Part shown: one piece after another, positions 18,849-27,942 of the stretch
Numbering within the stretch: position 1 is the stretch's first letter
How the letters are laid out: each line of letters starts with the position of its first letter
Translations under genes and position numbers: made by a program
Notes under the pieces: model-generated
The model's database searches: none
What the model was told of the DNA's origin: nothing
The model's input: the letters and a program-made list of their open reading frames with translations, nothing else
Origin: Halalkalibacter okhensis
GTDB lineage: Bacteria > Bacillota > Bacilli > Bacillales > Bacillaceae_D
Assembly (NCBI RefSeq): GCF_000787375.1
Contig: NZ_JRJU01000006.1
Coordinates: 62,001 to 126,000, forward strand
Length of the DNA: 64,000 nt
Direction: 5' to 3'

Positions 18849-19397
18849 ATGTTAACCATGAAAGATGTAGTAAGAGAAGGCGACCCTGTTTTAAGAGAAA
18901 TAGCTAAAGAAGTGGCACTACCTGCAAGTGAAGAAGATAAAAAAACTTTACAAAAGATGCTTGATTTCGTTATTAACAGCCAAGACCCTGATATAGCTGA
19001 GAAATACGAGTTAAGACCAGGTGTCGGAATTGCCGCTCCTCAAATTGGGATTTCTAAAAGAATGTTTGCTGTTCATGTAACAGATGAACAAGATCAACTG
19101 TATAGCATGGGACTATTTAATCCCAAAATCATAAGCCACTCTGTTGAGGAAACGCATTTAGAAGGTGGCGAAGGATGCTTATCTGTAGATAGAGATATTC
19201 CTGGAAACGTTCCTCGTTATTCAAGGATTACTGTCAAAGGAACTAATTTAGAAGGTGAAGAAGTAACTTTACGCTTACGTGGTTTAGTATCCATTGTCTT
19301 CCAACATGAACTTGATCATCTAAATGGAATCATGTTTTATGATCGAATTGAAGACTTTAAAGATAAATTAAAAAAGGAATTACCTAATAAGGTATAA
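18849..19397 (+). CDS. def: peptide deformylase
   Basis: A 182-residue metalloenzyme that removes the formyl group from nascent proteins. All three catalytic motifs are present: GVGIAAPQIG near residue 58, EGCLSV near 109 (metal cysteine) and HELDHLNG near 155 (two histidines and the catalytic glutamate). Length and position next to ykyA match B. subtilis DefB (YkrB), the longer type 2 class. GGAG lies about 8 bases before the ATG. Confidence 0.96.
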   Translation: MLTMKDVVREGDPVLREIAKEVALPASEEDKKTLQKMLDFVINSQDPDIAEKYELRPGVGIAAPQIGISKRMFAVHVTDEQDQLYSMGLFNPKIISHSVEETHLEGGEGCLSVDRDIPGNVPRYSRITVKGTNLEGEEVTLRLRGLVSIVFQHELDHLNGIMFYDRIEDFKDKLKKELPNKV

Positions 19398-19547
19398 AAC
19401 AAATGATTCATTTCCTGAGGTTTCTCGGGTTTTGGATCTTTTTTTATCCAATTATTACCTTGAACAGTGAAATGTTAACTTACACATACTATACATATAA
19501 AAACCCTCTCACCCCTTAGAAAAACGTGAATAAAGGAGAGTGAACGA

Positions 19548-19625
19548 ATGTTACGTAGATGGAAAAAGAAAATCGTAAAAGGGTGCAAAAACCTTTTACC
19601 AAAAAGCCGTTTAATCGAAGTTTAA
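19548..19625 (+). CDS. possible 25-residue cationic peptide
   Basis: A short frame with a good AAAGGAG site about 9 bases upstream encodes MLRRWKKKIVKGCKNLLPKS followed by RLIEV. It is strongly basic (about nine Arg/Lys against one Glu) with hydrophobic residues spaced as in an amphipathic helix. I recognise no family. It lies alone in the 357-bp gap between def and rpoY, where nothing else is visible. It may be a membrane-active or RNA-binding peptide, or a chance frame. Confidence 0.4.
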   Translation: MLRRWKKKIVKGCKNLLPKSRLIEV

Positions 19626-19754
19626 TACACTTAAATATCGTGAATACTGTGCTTTTATGTAGAGACGAAACCGTACTCGTAAATAAATAACATGAAATGA
19701 GGAGACATTTGCTTTATAATGAAAATATAACCAATGGTAAGGAGAGGTAGTAAC

Positions 19755-19964
19755 ATGTTATTTAAAGTATTTTATCAAAAGAATTTTAATCAAGTTCCCG
19801 TTCGTGAATTTACTGAAACGATATTCGTAGAAGGTGAAAGTGAAGAAGATGTAAGAAAAAAACTAGTCGATCGTAATTACAATATTGAATTTGTAACGCC
19901 TGTCTCTGGGGCTTATTTGGAATACGAGCAACAAAACGAAGATTTTAAAGTGGAGACTATTTAA
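19755..19964 (+). CDS. rpoY: RNA polymerase epsilon subunit
   Basis: A 69-residue protein (former YkzG, DUF1447) opening [18 protein letters not shown] and containing [17 protein letters not shown], the typical RpoY signature. It is a small accessory subunit of Bacillota RNA polymerase that resembles phage Gp2 in fold. The start at 19755 follows AAGGAGAGG; an upstream in-frame start at 19734 lies before that ribosome site and is rejected. The gene is coupled to rnjA with a 4-bp gap, as in B. subtilis. Confidence 0.95.
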   Translation: MLFKVFYQKNFNQVPVREFTETIFVEGESEEDVRKKLVDRNYNIEFVTPVSGAYLEYEQQNEDFKVETI

Positions 19965-19968
19965 TTTT

Positions 19969-21636
19969 ATGAAACAAGTAAAAAACAACCAAACTGCAGT
20001 ATTTGCCTTAGGTGGCCTAGGTGAAATCGGAAAAAATACGTATGCAGTTCAATTCCAAGATGAAATCATATTAATCGATGCTGGGATTAAGTTTCCAGAG
20101 GACGAGCTTCTTGGTATCGATTATGTTATACCTGACTATACGTACTTAGTAAGAAATGAAGACAAAATCAAAGGTCTATTTATTACACATGGTCATGAGG
20201 ACCATATCGGTGGAATTCCTTATTTACTCCGAGCAGTAAACGTACCTATATACGGAGGAAAGTTGGCTCTTGGATTATTAAAAGGAAAACTGGAAGAGCA
20301 CGGCTTACTTCGTAAAACAAAGCTACATGAAATTCACGAAGACCAAATTGTTAAATTCACGAAAACGTCGGTTACGTTCTTCCGTACGACTCATAGCATT
20401 CCAGATGCGTACGGGATTGTTGTTAAGACCCCACCCGGAAATGTCGTTCATACGGGTGATTTCAAATTTGATTTCACACCAGTTGGGGAGCCAGCGAATT
20501 TAACAAAGATGGCCAAAATTGGTGAAGAAGGTGTACTCTGCTTACTATCAGATAGTACAAACAGTGAAATTCCTGAGTTCACCATGTCTGAACGAAAAGT
20601 AGGAGAAAGTATTAGTAACATCTTTAGAAAAGTAGATGGACGAGTTATTTTTGCCACATTTGCTTCTAACATCCATCGCCTCCAACAAGTCGTTGAAGCA
20701 GCCGTTCAGCAAGGGAGAAAAGTGGCTGTATTTGGGCGTAGCATGGAGAACGCTTTAACAATCGGGCAAGAGTTAGGATATATTAAAGCCCCTAAAGGTA
20801 CATTTATTGAGCCATCTCAATTAAATAAGTTACCTGATAATCAAGTAACGATTCTTTGCACAGGAAGCCAAGGCGAACCAATGGCAGCCCTATCAAGAAT
20901 TGCCAATGGTACACACCGGCAAATACAGATTATTCCAGGAGATACTGTTGTATTTTCATCTTCTCCAATCCCTGGAAATACATTGAGTGTTAGCAAGACC
21001 ATCAACCAATTGTATCGTGCAGGAGCAGATGTCATTCACGGTTCTTTAAATGACATTCATACTTCTGGGCACGGTGGTCAAGAAGAACAGAAGTTAATGT
21101 TACGCCTGATGAAACCACAATATTTCATGCCGATTCACGGTGAATATCGTATGTTAAAAATGCATATGAAACTTGCTGAGGATTGTGGCGTACCAAAACA
21201 GAATAGTTTCATCATGGATAATGGTGATGTTTTAGCTCTTCACCCAGAAGAAGCTGGTGTGGTCGGCAAAATCCCTTCAGGATCAGTCTATGTTGACGGA
21301 AATGGAATTGGAGATATTGGCAACATCGTCTTAAGAGACAGACGTATCCTTTCAGAGGAAGGTCTTGTTGTTGTAGTTGTTAGTTTGAATATGAAAGAGT
21401 TTAAAGTAACTGCTGGCCCTGATCTTATTTCTCGCGGATTCGTCTACATGAGGGAATCTAGTGATTTAATTCATGAAGCTCAAAAGTTACTTGCATCTCA
21501 TTTAAATGACGTAATGGAACGTAAAACAACGCAGTGGTCAGAGATCAAAAATGAAATTACAGATTTACTTGGACCATTTTTATATGAACGTACGAAACGA
21601 AAGCCAATGATTTTACCAATCATAATGGAAGTATAG
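19969..21636 (+). CDS. rnjA: ribonuclease J1
   Basis: A 555-residue metallo-beta-lactamase/beta-CASP nuclease with both 5'-3' exonuclease and endonuclease activity in mRNA turnover and 16S rRNA maturation. The zinc motif HGHEDHIGG near residue 74, the HTGDFKFD aspartate region near 162, and HTSGHG plus PIHGEYRM near 365-390 (beta-CASP motifs) are intact. The length equals that of B. subtilis RnjA. It is co-transcribed with rpoY and ends at a strong terminator. Published work links it functionally with SR1P/GapA, which are also represented here by SR1P. Confidence 0.97.
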   Translation: MKQVKNNQTAVFALGGLGEIGKNTYAVQFQDEIILIDAGIKFPEDELLGIDYVIPDYTYLVRNEDKIKGLFITHGHEDHIGGIPYLLRAVNVPIYGGKLALGLLKGKLEEHGLLRKTKLHEIHEDQIVKFTKTSVTFFRTTHSIPDAYGIVVKTPPGNVVHTGDFKFDFTPVGEPANLTKMAKIGEEGVLCLLSDSTNSEIPEFTMSERKVGESISNIFRKVDGRVIFATFASNIHRLQQVVEAAVQQGRKVAVFGRSMENALTIGQELGYIKAPKGTFIEPSQLNKLPDNQVTILCTGSQGEPMAALSRIANGTHRQIQIIPGDTVVFSSSPIPGNTLSVSKTINQLYRAGADVIHGSLNDIHTSGHGGQEEQKLMLRLMKPQYFMPIHGEYRMLKMHMKLAEDCGVPKQNSFIMDNGDVLALHPEEAGVVGKIPSGSVYVDGNGIGDIGNIVLRDRRILSEEGLVVVVVSLNMKEFKVTAGPDLISRGFVYMRESSDLIHEAQKLLASHLNDVMERKTTQWSEIKNEITDLLGPFLYERTKRKPMILPIIMEV

Positions 21637-21640
21637 TGAA

Positions 21641-21680
21641 GAAGGCGAATGACATCCTAAGTCATCCGCCTTCTTATTAT
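21641..21680 (+). terminator. rnjA terminator
   Basis: Stem GAAGGCGAATGAC / GTCATCCGCCTTC with a 7-nt loop, then a T-rich tail. Confidence 0.85.
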
Positions 21681-21715
21681 TGCTAGAAATTCTTGTTCAT
21701 TTATGAAACCACCTT

Positions 21716-23704
21716 CTACTCATTCTCAGCTTGTTTCTCTTTCTCTAAATCAATCGATAATAAATATTGTATTAACGCGTCCTGTTCTTCTTTTGAGAAG
21801 CCATTTTTTTTATCTACCCAGTGCTTGTGCCCTTCACCAGTTGAATGAGCTTCCTGCAAGCGTTTTGATTTCTTATTAGCTTTAACAACTTTTTCACGTA
21901 AATCTCGATCCACAAGTGCTAATAAACTGTTATAAGCATCGGGCATAATTCCCTTTTCTAGGGTCCCCGTAAGACCTAATTGCGATGCTTTGTCTTTACC
22001 TACCGCGACCCCTCCATCATGTAAGTATGGTGGTGAAAACGTTAAACCAACTAACCCTTTGACCTTATATCCACCTTCATTCCCTTGAGCAAGCGTCAGT
22101 TTAACTTGATCCATATCTAGGTGACCTGTTGGGATTTTCACTCTTTCTGCATGTTCCGGTACTGGAATTGGTGTATCTAACGGATAAAACCACGATTCTT
22201 TTAATAACTTTATTGAATCTTCGAATGCTTTGGCACGTGAAGGTTCTGCTTTTACGATATCATTTGGAATGACCTTGTTGTTTGTTCGCGAAAAACCTGC
22301 ATGACAACTTATACATCCCGCTCGATCAAATACCTCTCTACCAGTTGCTTCAGCTACGGTATACGTAGGTACATCAGATGGTGGTTTTAATGCATTTTGA
22401 TATGCCGATAAAGCATTTAACTCCTCCAAAACTGTATGCCCTTCTGAACCTATGACCGTTCCATTTGGAGTGAAAAGGGAAATATTAGGATAGGTTGGTG
22501 GACGAATCATATCATTGAATCCATAAACGGTTTTGTTATGATCAACTCTTGCTAATCGTTCACTTGGCTTTTCTTCTACAGAGTTGGTATAACGATAGTT
22601 AGGATTCGGTGCATTTTGTAGAAGAGTACCAATATAACGTTCTTTCTCAATGTCAAATAATTCATCACTTTGGTCTGCTTGAGCCAATAAGTCAGAATTT
22701 TGAGCATGAACATTATTATTTAATGCCGTTAACCCTTTAAACGGTCCAATAGAAGCAAATCCATTCCAACCGTACGGATGATCCCCTAACGTGAACGAAT
22801 CCGGTATTTGCGTTGGATTATTTTCTAAGTCCATCGTTGAATCAAAATTTCCCCGCGGCCAAGCTAACAACGCACGATCCACTGCATCTTCTAATTTTTC
22901 AGCATCTGGCAAAGCAACAAAGCTTTCCTGCCCTAGTTCCTTCTCTTTCATCCAATCTTGATGATTAATAAAAGACTCGATCTTCTCTGCATCCACATCT
23001 GTATTCGTAAAGTAGGCAGTTGAATTCGTTGCTAGGGCCATCATTAATCCTGCGTTGAAATCGGCATTTGGTGCCCCTTCGATAACTTTTCCCGTTTCAC
23101 GATCAACCGTAGCATGACAGGCTGCACAGGAAATCCCGGCTTTTAAACGACCATCACTAAATTTCATAGGCATTCCAAGTGGAGCGAACGCTCCTTTAGG
23201 CACATCTAACCCTGTTTCAATCGTCTGACCTTTTTTAAATGATTTTCCGCCAATTACAGCATCTTCAGCTAGTTCCACTTTTAAGTTGGTCGTTCCTTCT
23301 CCTCTAGCTTTCAGAACTGCTTTTCCAATATTTATCACGGATAACGGCCCTTCTAAGATTCCAAGTACGTCCGTTATAAATTCTTCATTATTAAATGTTT
23401 CTTCGTAAAATAAATTACGACCTTCTTGCACAAACTCTTCATCTACTTTCACAGCACCATTATGTAGCGAAAGCATATCTCTACCTTCTTCAGAATTTAT
23501 TAATTCTTTCGCTTCAATTGCGGACACAGACACTCCCCAAATATCAAAACCATATACATCATTCATTTCATGTTCAATGGGGTGATTCAAAGAAATGTCG
23601 CTAGATGGATTTACTGCATAGCTTGGTTCAAAATAATTTAGTCCCATATATACAGCAATAACAACTGCAGCAATAGTTAAGCCTATGAAAAAACGGCGTC
23701 TCAT
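21716..23704 (-). CDS. membrane-anchored di-haem c-type cytochrome
   Basis: A 662-residue protein with an N-terminal membrane anchor (about residues 5-22) and two haem c attachment motifs: CAACH at residue 193 and CISCH at residue 464. The wide spacing and large size recall the di-haem cytochrome c peroxidase/MauG-type group, and similar Bacillus proteins are simply called electron transport proteins. It should sit on the outer face of the membrane. The electron donor and substrate are unknown, and no haem-handling or oxidase genes flank it. AAGGAGG precedes the ATG. Confidence 0.75.
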   Translation of the reverse strand: MRRRFFIGLTIAAVVIAVYMGLNYFEPSYAVNPSSDISLNHPIEHEMNDVYGFDIWGVSVSAIEAKELINSEEGRDMLSLHNGAVKVDEEFVQEGRNLFYEETFNNEEFITDVLGILEGPLSVINIGKAVLKARGEGTTNLKVELAEDAVIGGKSFKKGQTIETGLDVPKGAFAPLGMPMKFSDGRLKAGISCAACHATVDRETGKVIEGAPNADFNAGLMMALATNSTAYFTNTDVDAEKIESFINHQDWMKEKELGQESFVALPDAEKLEDAVDRALLAWPRGNFDSTMDLENNPTQIPDSFTLGDHPYGWNGFASIGPFKGLTALNNNVHAQNSDLLAQADQSDELFDIEKERYIGTLLQNAPNPNYRYTNSVEEKPSERLARVDHNKTVYGFNDMIRPPTYPNISLFTPNGTVIGSEGHTVLEELNALSAYQNALKPPSDVPTYTVAEATGREVFDRAGCISCHAGFSRTNNKVIPNDIVKAEPSRAKAFEDSIKLLKESWFYPLDTPIPVPEHAERVKIPTGHLDMDQVKLTLAQGNEGGYKVKGLVGLTFSPPYLHDGGVAVGKDKASQLGLTGTLEKGIMPDAYNSLLALVDRDLREKVVKANKKSKRLQEAHSTGEGHKHWVDKKNGFSKEEQDALIQYLLSIDLEKEKQAENE

Positions 23705-23811
23705 GTATACCCTCCTTATTTAGAATTCACTCTTCTTACTATGAGGCACCAAGTCATTTCCTATTCAATCAATTAGTCAAAGAACCAAAACCCACGACAT
23801 GTTAAACCTCA

Positions 23812-23845
23812 AAAAGAGAACAGCATGTCGCCATTCTCTCTCAAT
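23812..23845 (-). terminator. amidase gene terminator
   Basis: Short AGAGAA / TTCTCT stem and T5 on the minus strand downstream of the amidase stop. Confidence 0.55.
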
Positions 23846-23849
23846 AGAT

Positions 23850-25088
23850 TTATTCAAATAGCCTTCTCCACGTTTGCGGTCCAACAATTCCATCTACTGT
23901 TATCGCTTCTCTTCTTTGAAAACTCCGAACCGCCTCTGCCGTCATTGGCCCATATATGCCATCAGTAGTGACACCGAGTGCATCCTGTACTTGTTTGACA
24001 TCGGAACCTCGTAAATTAGGAGTTTGAACAGATAAAAGACGTTGATAGCTTACTCTGTTTCTACTGGACTGCTCAACGCGATCTAAGGCACGCCACGTTT
24101 GAGGACCTACTATCCCATCCACTGTAATCCTTTCATTACTTTGAAATTGCCTAACCCTTTCTTGTGTTTCTGGTCCGAAAATTCCATCTACAGTAGCACC
24201 AACTTTTCGTTGAACCTCTTGGACATCCGTCCCTCGCATCCTCGGTTGAATCAATCGAAGCATTCTCCTAGTCTCACTATAGTACATTTCTTCGCGTTCA
24301 TCAGGTTCATCGGTAGGAGAGGCATGATCCGGTTGTTCAATAGTAGGTTCAAAATCGCGAAGGGCCTCCCTCGTTTGCGGTCCCACAATCCCATCCACTG
24401 ATATTGAAGCTGATCTTTGGAACCTCATGACTGCGTCACGTGTTTGGCGACCAAAAATCCCATCAATTGGCCCTGGATGAAACCCAAGTTCATCTAACCT
24501 TTCTTGTAGCGCTCGTATATCATCTCCTTGATCACCTCTAGAAAGAATGCTCCTTTGTCTAACCCCAGCAACATACGTAGGAGATTGTGTTGGACGATTC
24601 GACATAGCCCCTCCTTCTTCACGAAGCCAATTCCTAAAGCTTTGCATACTGATCGATGGACAAGGTTTCCATGAATAGCCGGGAAATTCTATATGTCCCC
24701 AAACATTATCAACGGGAATATTTAATTCGTCCATTAAATACCTTGTTAAATCAAGAGTTGCACGCCTTTGGGCATCTGGTAAAGACTGAGTTCTAAAATC
24801 TCCGACCATACAGATTCCTACTGCATGGCTATTGCTGTTACCGACGTGATAACTGACAACTTCTAAATCATGACAACGACTAATTGATCCATCTCTACTA
24901 ACAACATAGTGATAACCTATTCCCGGCCAACCTAATTCATTAACATGATAGCGAGCAAACGCTTCTGCACTTCCAGAAGTTGTCGCACTGTGGTGGATAG
25001 CAATGTTTCGAATGGCACTTCTTGCTCTTTTTCGATACGTTCTTGAACGACTAGACGCAAGAGAACTTCGCTTATCAATTATGTTCAT
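23850..25088 (-). CDS. N-acetylmuramoyl-L-alanine amidase with three peptidoglycan-binding repeats
   Basis: A 412-residue protein. Residues about 25-170 form an amidase_2/PGRP domain: IAIHHSAT, the GYHYVV region and GHIEFPG...CPS supply the zinc ligands (His, His, Cys). Three PG_binding_1 repeats follow (about 185-245, 275-330, 345-412), each ending in the pattern DGIVGPQT. No signal peptide is visible: the N-terminus (MNIIDKRSSLASSRSRTYRK) is basic and hydrophilic. Release may need mother-cell lysis, as with some sporulation or phage lysins. The ATG at 25088 follows GAGGTG; the longer start is upstream of that site. Confidence 0.85.
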   Translation of the reverse strand: MNIIDKRSSLASSRSRTYRKRARSAIRNIAIHHSATTSGSAEAFARYHVNELGWPGIGYHYVVSRDGSISRCHDLEVVSYHVGNSNSHAVGICMVGDFRTQSLPDAQRRATLDLTRYLMDELNIPVDNVWGHIEFPGYSWKPCPSISMQSFRNWLREEGGAMSNRPTQSPTYVAGVRQRSILSRGDQGDDIRALQERLDELGFHPGPIDGIFGRQTRDAVMRFQRSASISVDGIVGPQTREALRDFEPTIEQPDHASPTDEPDEREEMYYSETRRMLRLIQPRMRGTDVQEVQRKVGATVDGIFGPETQERVRQFQSNERITVDGIVGPQTWRALDRVEQSSRNRVSYQRLLSVQTPNLRGSDVKQVQDALGVTTDGIYGPMTAEAVRSFQRREAITVDGIVGPQTWRRLFE

Positions 25089-25156
25089 AAAATCACCTCG
25101 TTGTATATATATGAAGAAATGATCAAAAGTGATGTAACTAAATAGAATAGTTACCA

Positions 25157-25197
25157 CAAAAAAGGTGTTCTACCTGAGCATAGCCCCTAGAACACCT
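25157..25197 (-). terminator. ykuV terminator
   Basis: Perfect 10-bp stem AGGTGTTCTA / TAGAACACCT followed by six T on the minus strand. Confidence 0.88.
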
Positions 25198-25209
25198 CTA
25201 ACATCATTA

Positions 25210-25662
25210 TTATTCTTTTATTCCAAGTACTCGATTCACTCGTTTTGTCAGCATTTTCATACCGCCGCCGCCTGCTTGGAAGTGGCGAAGTTGGCCTTCC
25301 TCATCAAATACGTAATACGCAGGCACATATTCATTTTCAAACGCATCGGTAAGTTTGTGCTGATTATCAACAAAAATCGGTTGAGTAATCCCATGTTCTT
25401 CGGCCACTTTTTTAATTTCATCTAGATCTAAGTCTTTCTCAGATCGAGGCATATGAACAGCAATTACATTTAATTTATCTTTGTACAAATCACGAAACTC
25501 ATTTACATTTGGCATCGCTTCTTTACACAAACCACAACTAATAGACCAAAAATGAAAAAGGGTTGGCTTATCACCTACCAATTCACCTTTTGTTACTTCA
25601 CCATTTAACCAAGTTGAAGCTCCTTCTAACTCCGGCATTTGAGACCTTAATTTTAACGCCAT
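25210..25662 (-). CDS. ykuV: thiol-disulfide oxidoreductase YkuV
   Basis: A 150-residue thioredoxin-fold protein without signal peptide. The catalytic pair is in SISCGLCKEAMP (CGLC), and the cis-proline region is NEYVPAYYVF. The sequence pattern, including HMPRSEKDLD and HFQAGGGGMKM, matches B. subtilis YkuV, a cytoplasmic reductase. It lies downstream of ykuU, with a terminator-like hairpin between. The start is the ATG at 25662, 7 bases after GGAGG; the ATG at 25668 abuts that site. Confidence 0.9.
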   Translation of the reverse strand: MALKLRSQMPELEGASTWLNGEVTKGELVGDKPTLFHFWSISCGLCKEAMPNVNEFRDLYKDKLNVIAVHMPRSEKDLDLDEIKKVAEEHGITQPIFVDNQHKLTDAFENEYVPAYYVFDEEGQLRHFQAGGGGMKMLTKRVNRVLGIKE

Positions 25663-25696
25663 AATCATACCTCCTTTTTTTTAAAGCATCTAGGAT

Positions 25697-25729
25697 AAAA
25701 AAAGGCCTAACATCACTGCTAGACCCTTT
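25697..25729 (-). terminator. hairpin between ykuU and ykuV
   Basis: An imperfect stem AAAGG...CTA / TAG...CCTTT with seven T on the minus strand, so readthrough into ykuV is probably partial. Confidence 0.6.
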
Positions 25730-25744
25730 ATCTTTCCTTTTTTC

Positions 25745-26296
25745 TTACACGTTAAGTGTTTCTTGACCTGGCTTCCAGTTCGCAGGGCAAAGACCGCCAG
25801 TTTGTAAAGCTTGAAGTACACGAAGAGTTTCGTCTACATCACGGCCAATGTTGTTATGGTTAACAACTGAGTACATTAACTCACCTTCTGGACTGATAAT
25901 GAAAAGTCCACGAAGAGCAACACCTTCTTCTTCAATTAAGACTCCATACTCACGAGAAACAACGTGGTTTGTATCAGCAGCAAGTGGGTACTTCAATTCA
26001 CCAAGACCATTTTCATCACGAGATGTGTTAATCCATGCTTTATGAGTATGAACTGTGTCAGTAGATACTCCAATTACTTCTGCGTCTAAGTCTTCGAACT
26101 CATCGTAACGATCACTTAATGAAGTAATTTCAGTTGGACAAACGAAAGTGAAGTCCATTGGATAGAAATAAAGAACTGTCCACTTGTCATTTTTCATGTT
26201 TTCTTCTAGGCTAACCTTTGCAAATTCTTTGTTTGGCATAACTGCGTCCATTTCAAAACGCGGCGCTTGCTTTGCTACCATACGCTTGTCTGTCAT
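25745..26296 (-). CDS. ykuU: 2-Cys peroxiredoxin YkuU
   Basis: A 183-residue AhpC/TSA-type peroxiredoxin. The peroxidatic cysteine is in DFTFVCPTEIT near residue 52 and the resolving cysteine in GGLCPANWKPG near the C-terminus, so it is a typical 2-Cys enzyme reducing hydrogen peroxide and organic peroxides. It pairs with ykuV as in B. subtilis, probably its reductant (inference). The ATG at 26296 has GGAGG eight bases upstream; the longer frame begins inside that site. Confidence 0.92.
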   Translation of the reverse strand: MTDKRMVAKQAPRFEMDAVMPNKEFAKVSLEENMKNDKWTVLYFYPMDFTFVCPTEITSLSDRYDEFEDLDAEVIGVSTDTVHTHKAWINTSRDENGLGELKYPLAADTNHVVSREYGVLIEEEGVALRGLFIISPEGELMYSVVNHNNIGRDVDETLRVLQALQTGGLCPANWKPGQETLNV

Positions 26297-26593
26297 ATGT
26301 AAAACCTCCAATTTATAAAAAAATTTCTATACAGCCGTCATTATAAAAGAAGATTTATTACGAGTCAATATTAATTAATAATAAATATAAATTAATATGT
26401 TATCTTCTCTTACATCAGCACCAATTGTAGTATACCCATGGTTCGCGCTAATAAACGACCTTTCCAAATTAAATTATACCAGCCCTTTCCACGTAATGCG
26501 ACAAATATGCTTATCATTCTCACTAAATTACGATTTCATTACTGAGAGAATTACTTTTTTATGCTAGGATTAGTATTCACCTATCAAAAAATG

Positions 26594-26619
26594 GTTTGAA
26601 TGTGTAACCAAACGGGAAT
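26594..26619 (+). promoter_or_regulatory. SigB-type promoter of ykuT
   Basis: GTTTGA, a 14-nt spacer and GGGAAT match the general-stress SigB consensus (GTTTAA-N12-15-GGGWAW) with one mismatch in the -35, 41 bp before the ATG. B. subtilis ykuT is known to belong to the SigB regulon. The rest of the 363-bp divergent gap (26297-26659) shows no gene. Confidence 0.75.
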
Positions 26620-26659
26620 AGCTTTGATAGAGTTTTTTTATATTTAGGAGTGATTTTAG

Positions 26660-27499
26660 ATGGAACAATGGCTTAACCAATTTACAGAAGGAACCATTCT
26701 TGTAGGATTGGTGAAACTCGTCGGTCAAATCGTCTTAGCTATCTTAGCATTTTTGATCGCGCGTTCGATTGGGAAAAGAATTATTCAAGGTGGATTCTCA
26801 AAAATGGAATCCCAAAAAGGAATGTCGGCCCCGCGTGTAAAAACGCTTGAAAAACTTTCAGTGAACGCCTTCTCATACGTACTAATATTCGTATTTATCA
26901 CGATCATTATCAGTATCTTTGGGCTTGATGCGACTGGGTTAATCGCAGGGGCTGGTGTCGTCGGTCTAGCTATCGGCTTCGGAGCTCAAGGTCTCGTGAG
27001 TGATGTTGTCACAGGTTTCTTTATCCTGCTTGAGAGACAAATTGACGTAGGAGATTATGTCACCGCTAGTGGAATTGATGGCATTGTTGAAGAGGTAGGT
27101 TTGCGAAATGTTCAGATTAGAGGGTTTGATGGCACGTTGCATTACATACCAAATAGAGGAATCACTAATGTTAGCAATCATTCAAGAGGAAACATGAGAG
27201 CACTCGTTGATATGAGCATTTCATATAATGATAATATTGATCATGCCATGGCTGTTTTACAAGCAGCTTGCGATAAATTGGCAACAGAAGATGAAACGAT
27301 TAAAGAAGGACCAAATGTCGTTGGTGTCCAAGGTCTTGGAGATTCTGATGTTGTTATTAGGATTATTGCTAAAACAGAAAATATGGAGCAATGGGCTGTT
27401 GAAAGGAAATTAAGAAAAGCTTTAAAAGAGGCATTAGATGCGAACAACATAGAAATTCCATTTCCACATCAAGTATACATTGAAAAGAAAGAACAATAA
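26660..27499 (+). CDS. ykuT: MscS family mechanosensitive channel YkuT
   Basis: A 279-residue small-conductance mechanosensitive channel. Three N-terminal membrane helices are followed by the pore-lining TM3 signature (GAGVVGLAIGFGAQGLVSDVV, glycine/alanine ridge) near residues 97-117 and the beta domain with ERQIDVGDYV. It opens under membrane tension to release solutes on osmotic downshift. Gene order ykuS-ykuT-ykuU-ykuV matches B. subtilis. It is likely part of the general stress response through the SigB-type promoter. A second MscS member is at 38-39 kb. Confidence 0.93.
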   Translation: MEQWLNQFTEGTILVGLVKLVGQIVLAILAFLIARSIGKRIIQGGFSKMESQKGMSAPRVKTLEKLSVNAFSYVLIFVFITIIISIFGLDATGLIAGAGVVGLAIGFGAQGLVSDVVTGFFILLERQIDVGDYVTASGIDGIVEEVGLRNVQIRGFDGTLHYIPNRGITNVSNHSRGNMRALVDMSISYNDNIDHAMAVLQAACDKLATEDETIKEGPNVVGVQGLGDSDVVIRIIAKTENMEQWAVERKLRKALKEALDANNIEIPFPHQVYIEKKEQ

Positions 27500-27516
27500 C
27501 AAAACAAATTATGTTA

Positions 27517-27546
27517 AAAGGAGGCTGATGTGTATCAGCCTCCTTT
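27517..27546. terminator. ykuT/ykuS bidirectional terminator
   Basis: Perfect stem AAAGGAGGCTGAT and complement with a 4-nt loop between converging genes. Confidence 0.88.
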
Positions 27547-27549
27547 GTA

Positions 27550-27801
27550 TTATTGTTGATGACCTATCTTTTGCTCAACTTGCTGACATACTTCTTGTGC
27601 TGACATTCCATGTGCATTGATAACAGAACCATTAATAGCTGCATCTTGCACACCCATTACGTTTTGATCTTGCCCTGTAATGACACAGCAGTCGCATCCA
27701 TTCGCATCTTGTTCCTGCTTTAATTGAACGACATCATAACCCATGGATTGTAATTCTTGCTGTACATCTGTAAGCGATTGCTCGACACCAATTTTTGGCA
27801 T
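27550..27801 (-). CDS. ykuS: UPF0180 family protein YkuS
   Basis: An 83-residue cytoplasmic protein of unknown function, recognised by [15 protein letters not shown], the [16 protein letters not shown] segment with a CxCC cluster, and [16 protein letters not shown]. Length and sequence match B. subtilis YkuS. The ATG at 27801 has GGAGG 8 bases upstream; the longer frame to 27900 lacks a site. It follows dapL after a terminator, so it is probably transcribed separately or by readthrough. Confidence 0.92.
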   Translation of the reverse strand: MPKIGVEQSLTDVQQELQSMGYDVVQLKQEQDANGCDCCVITGQDQNVMGVQDAAINGSVINAHGMSAQEVCQQVEQKIGHQQ

Positions 27802-27899
27802 GATTCTTACCTCCACAATATAAAAATTTAATTCCATTTCAATAATTAAACTCCCCAAAAATATGGTAACTATGCATGAAATAGCAAAAATAACGTACA

Positions 27900-27934
27900 A
27901 AAAAGCGTCCGAAAAATGGGATAATCGGACACTT
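27900..27934 (-). terminator. dap operon terminator
   Basis: Stem GTGTCCGA / TTCGGACGC followed by TTTTTT on the minus strand, 11 bp after the dapL stop. Confidence 0.8.
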
Positions 27935-27942
27935 TCTCATCT

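Noticed and set aside
23878-24540. Repeated DGIVGPQT coding units considered as a DNA repeat array
   Set aside because: The repetition is explained by three peptidoglycan-binding domains of the amidase and is diverged at the DNA level.
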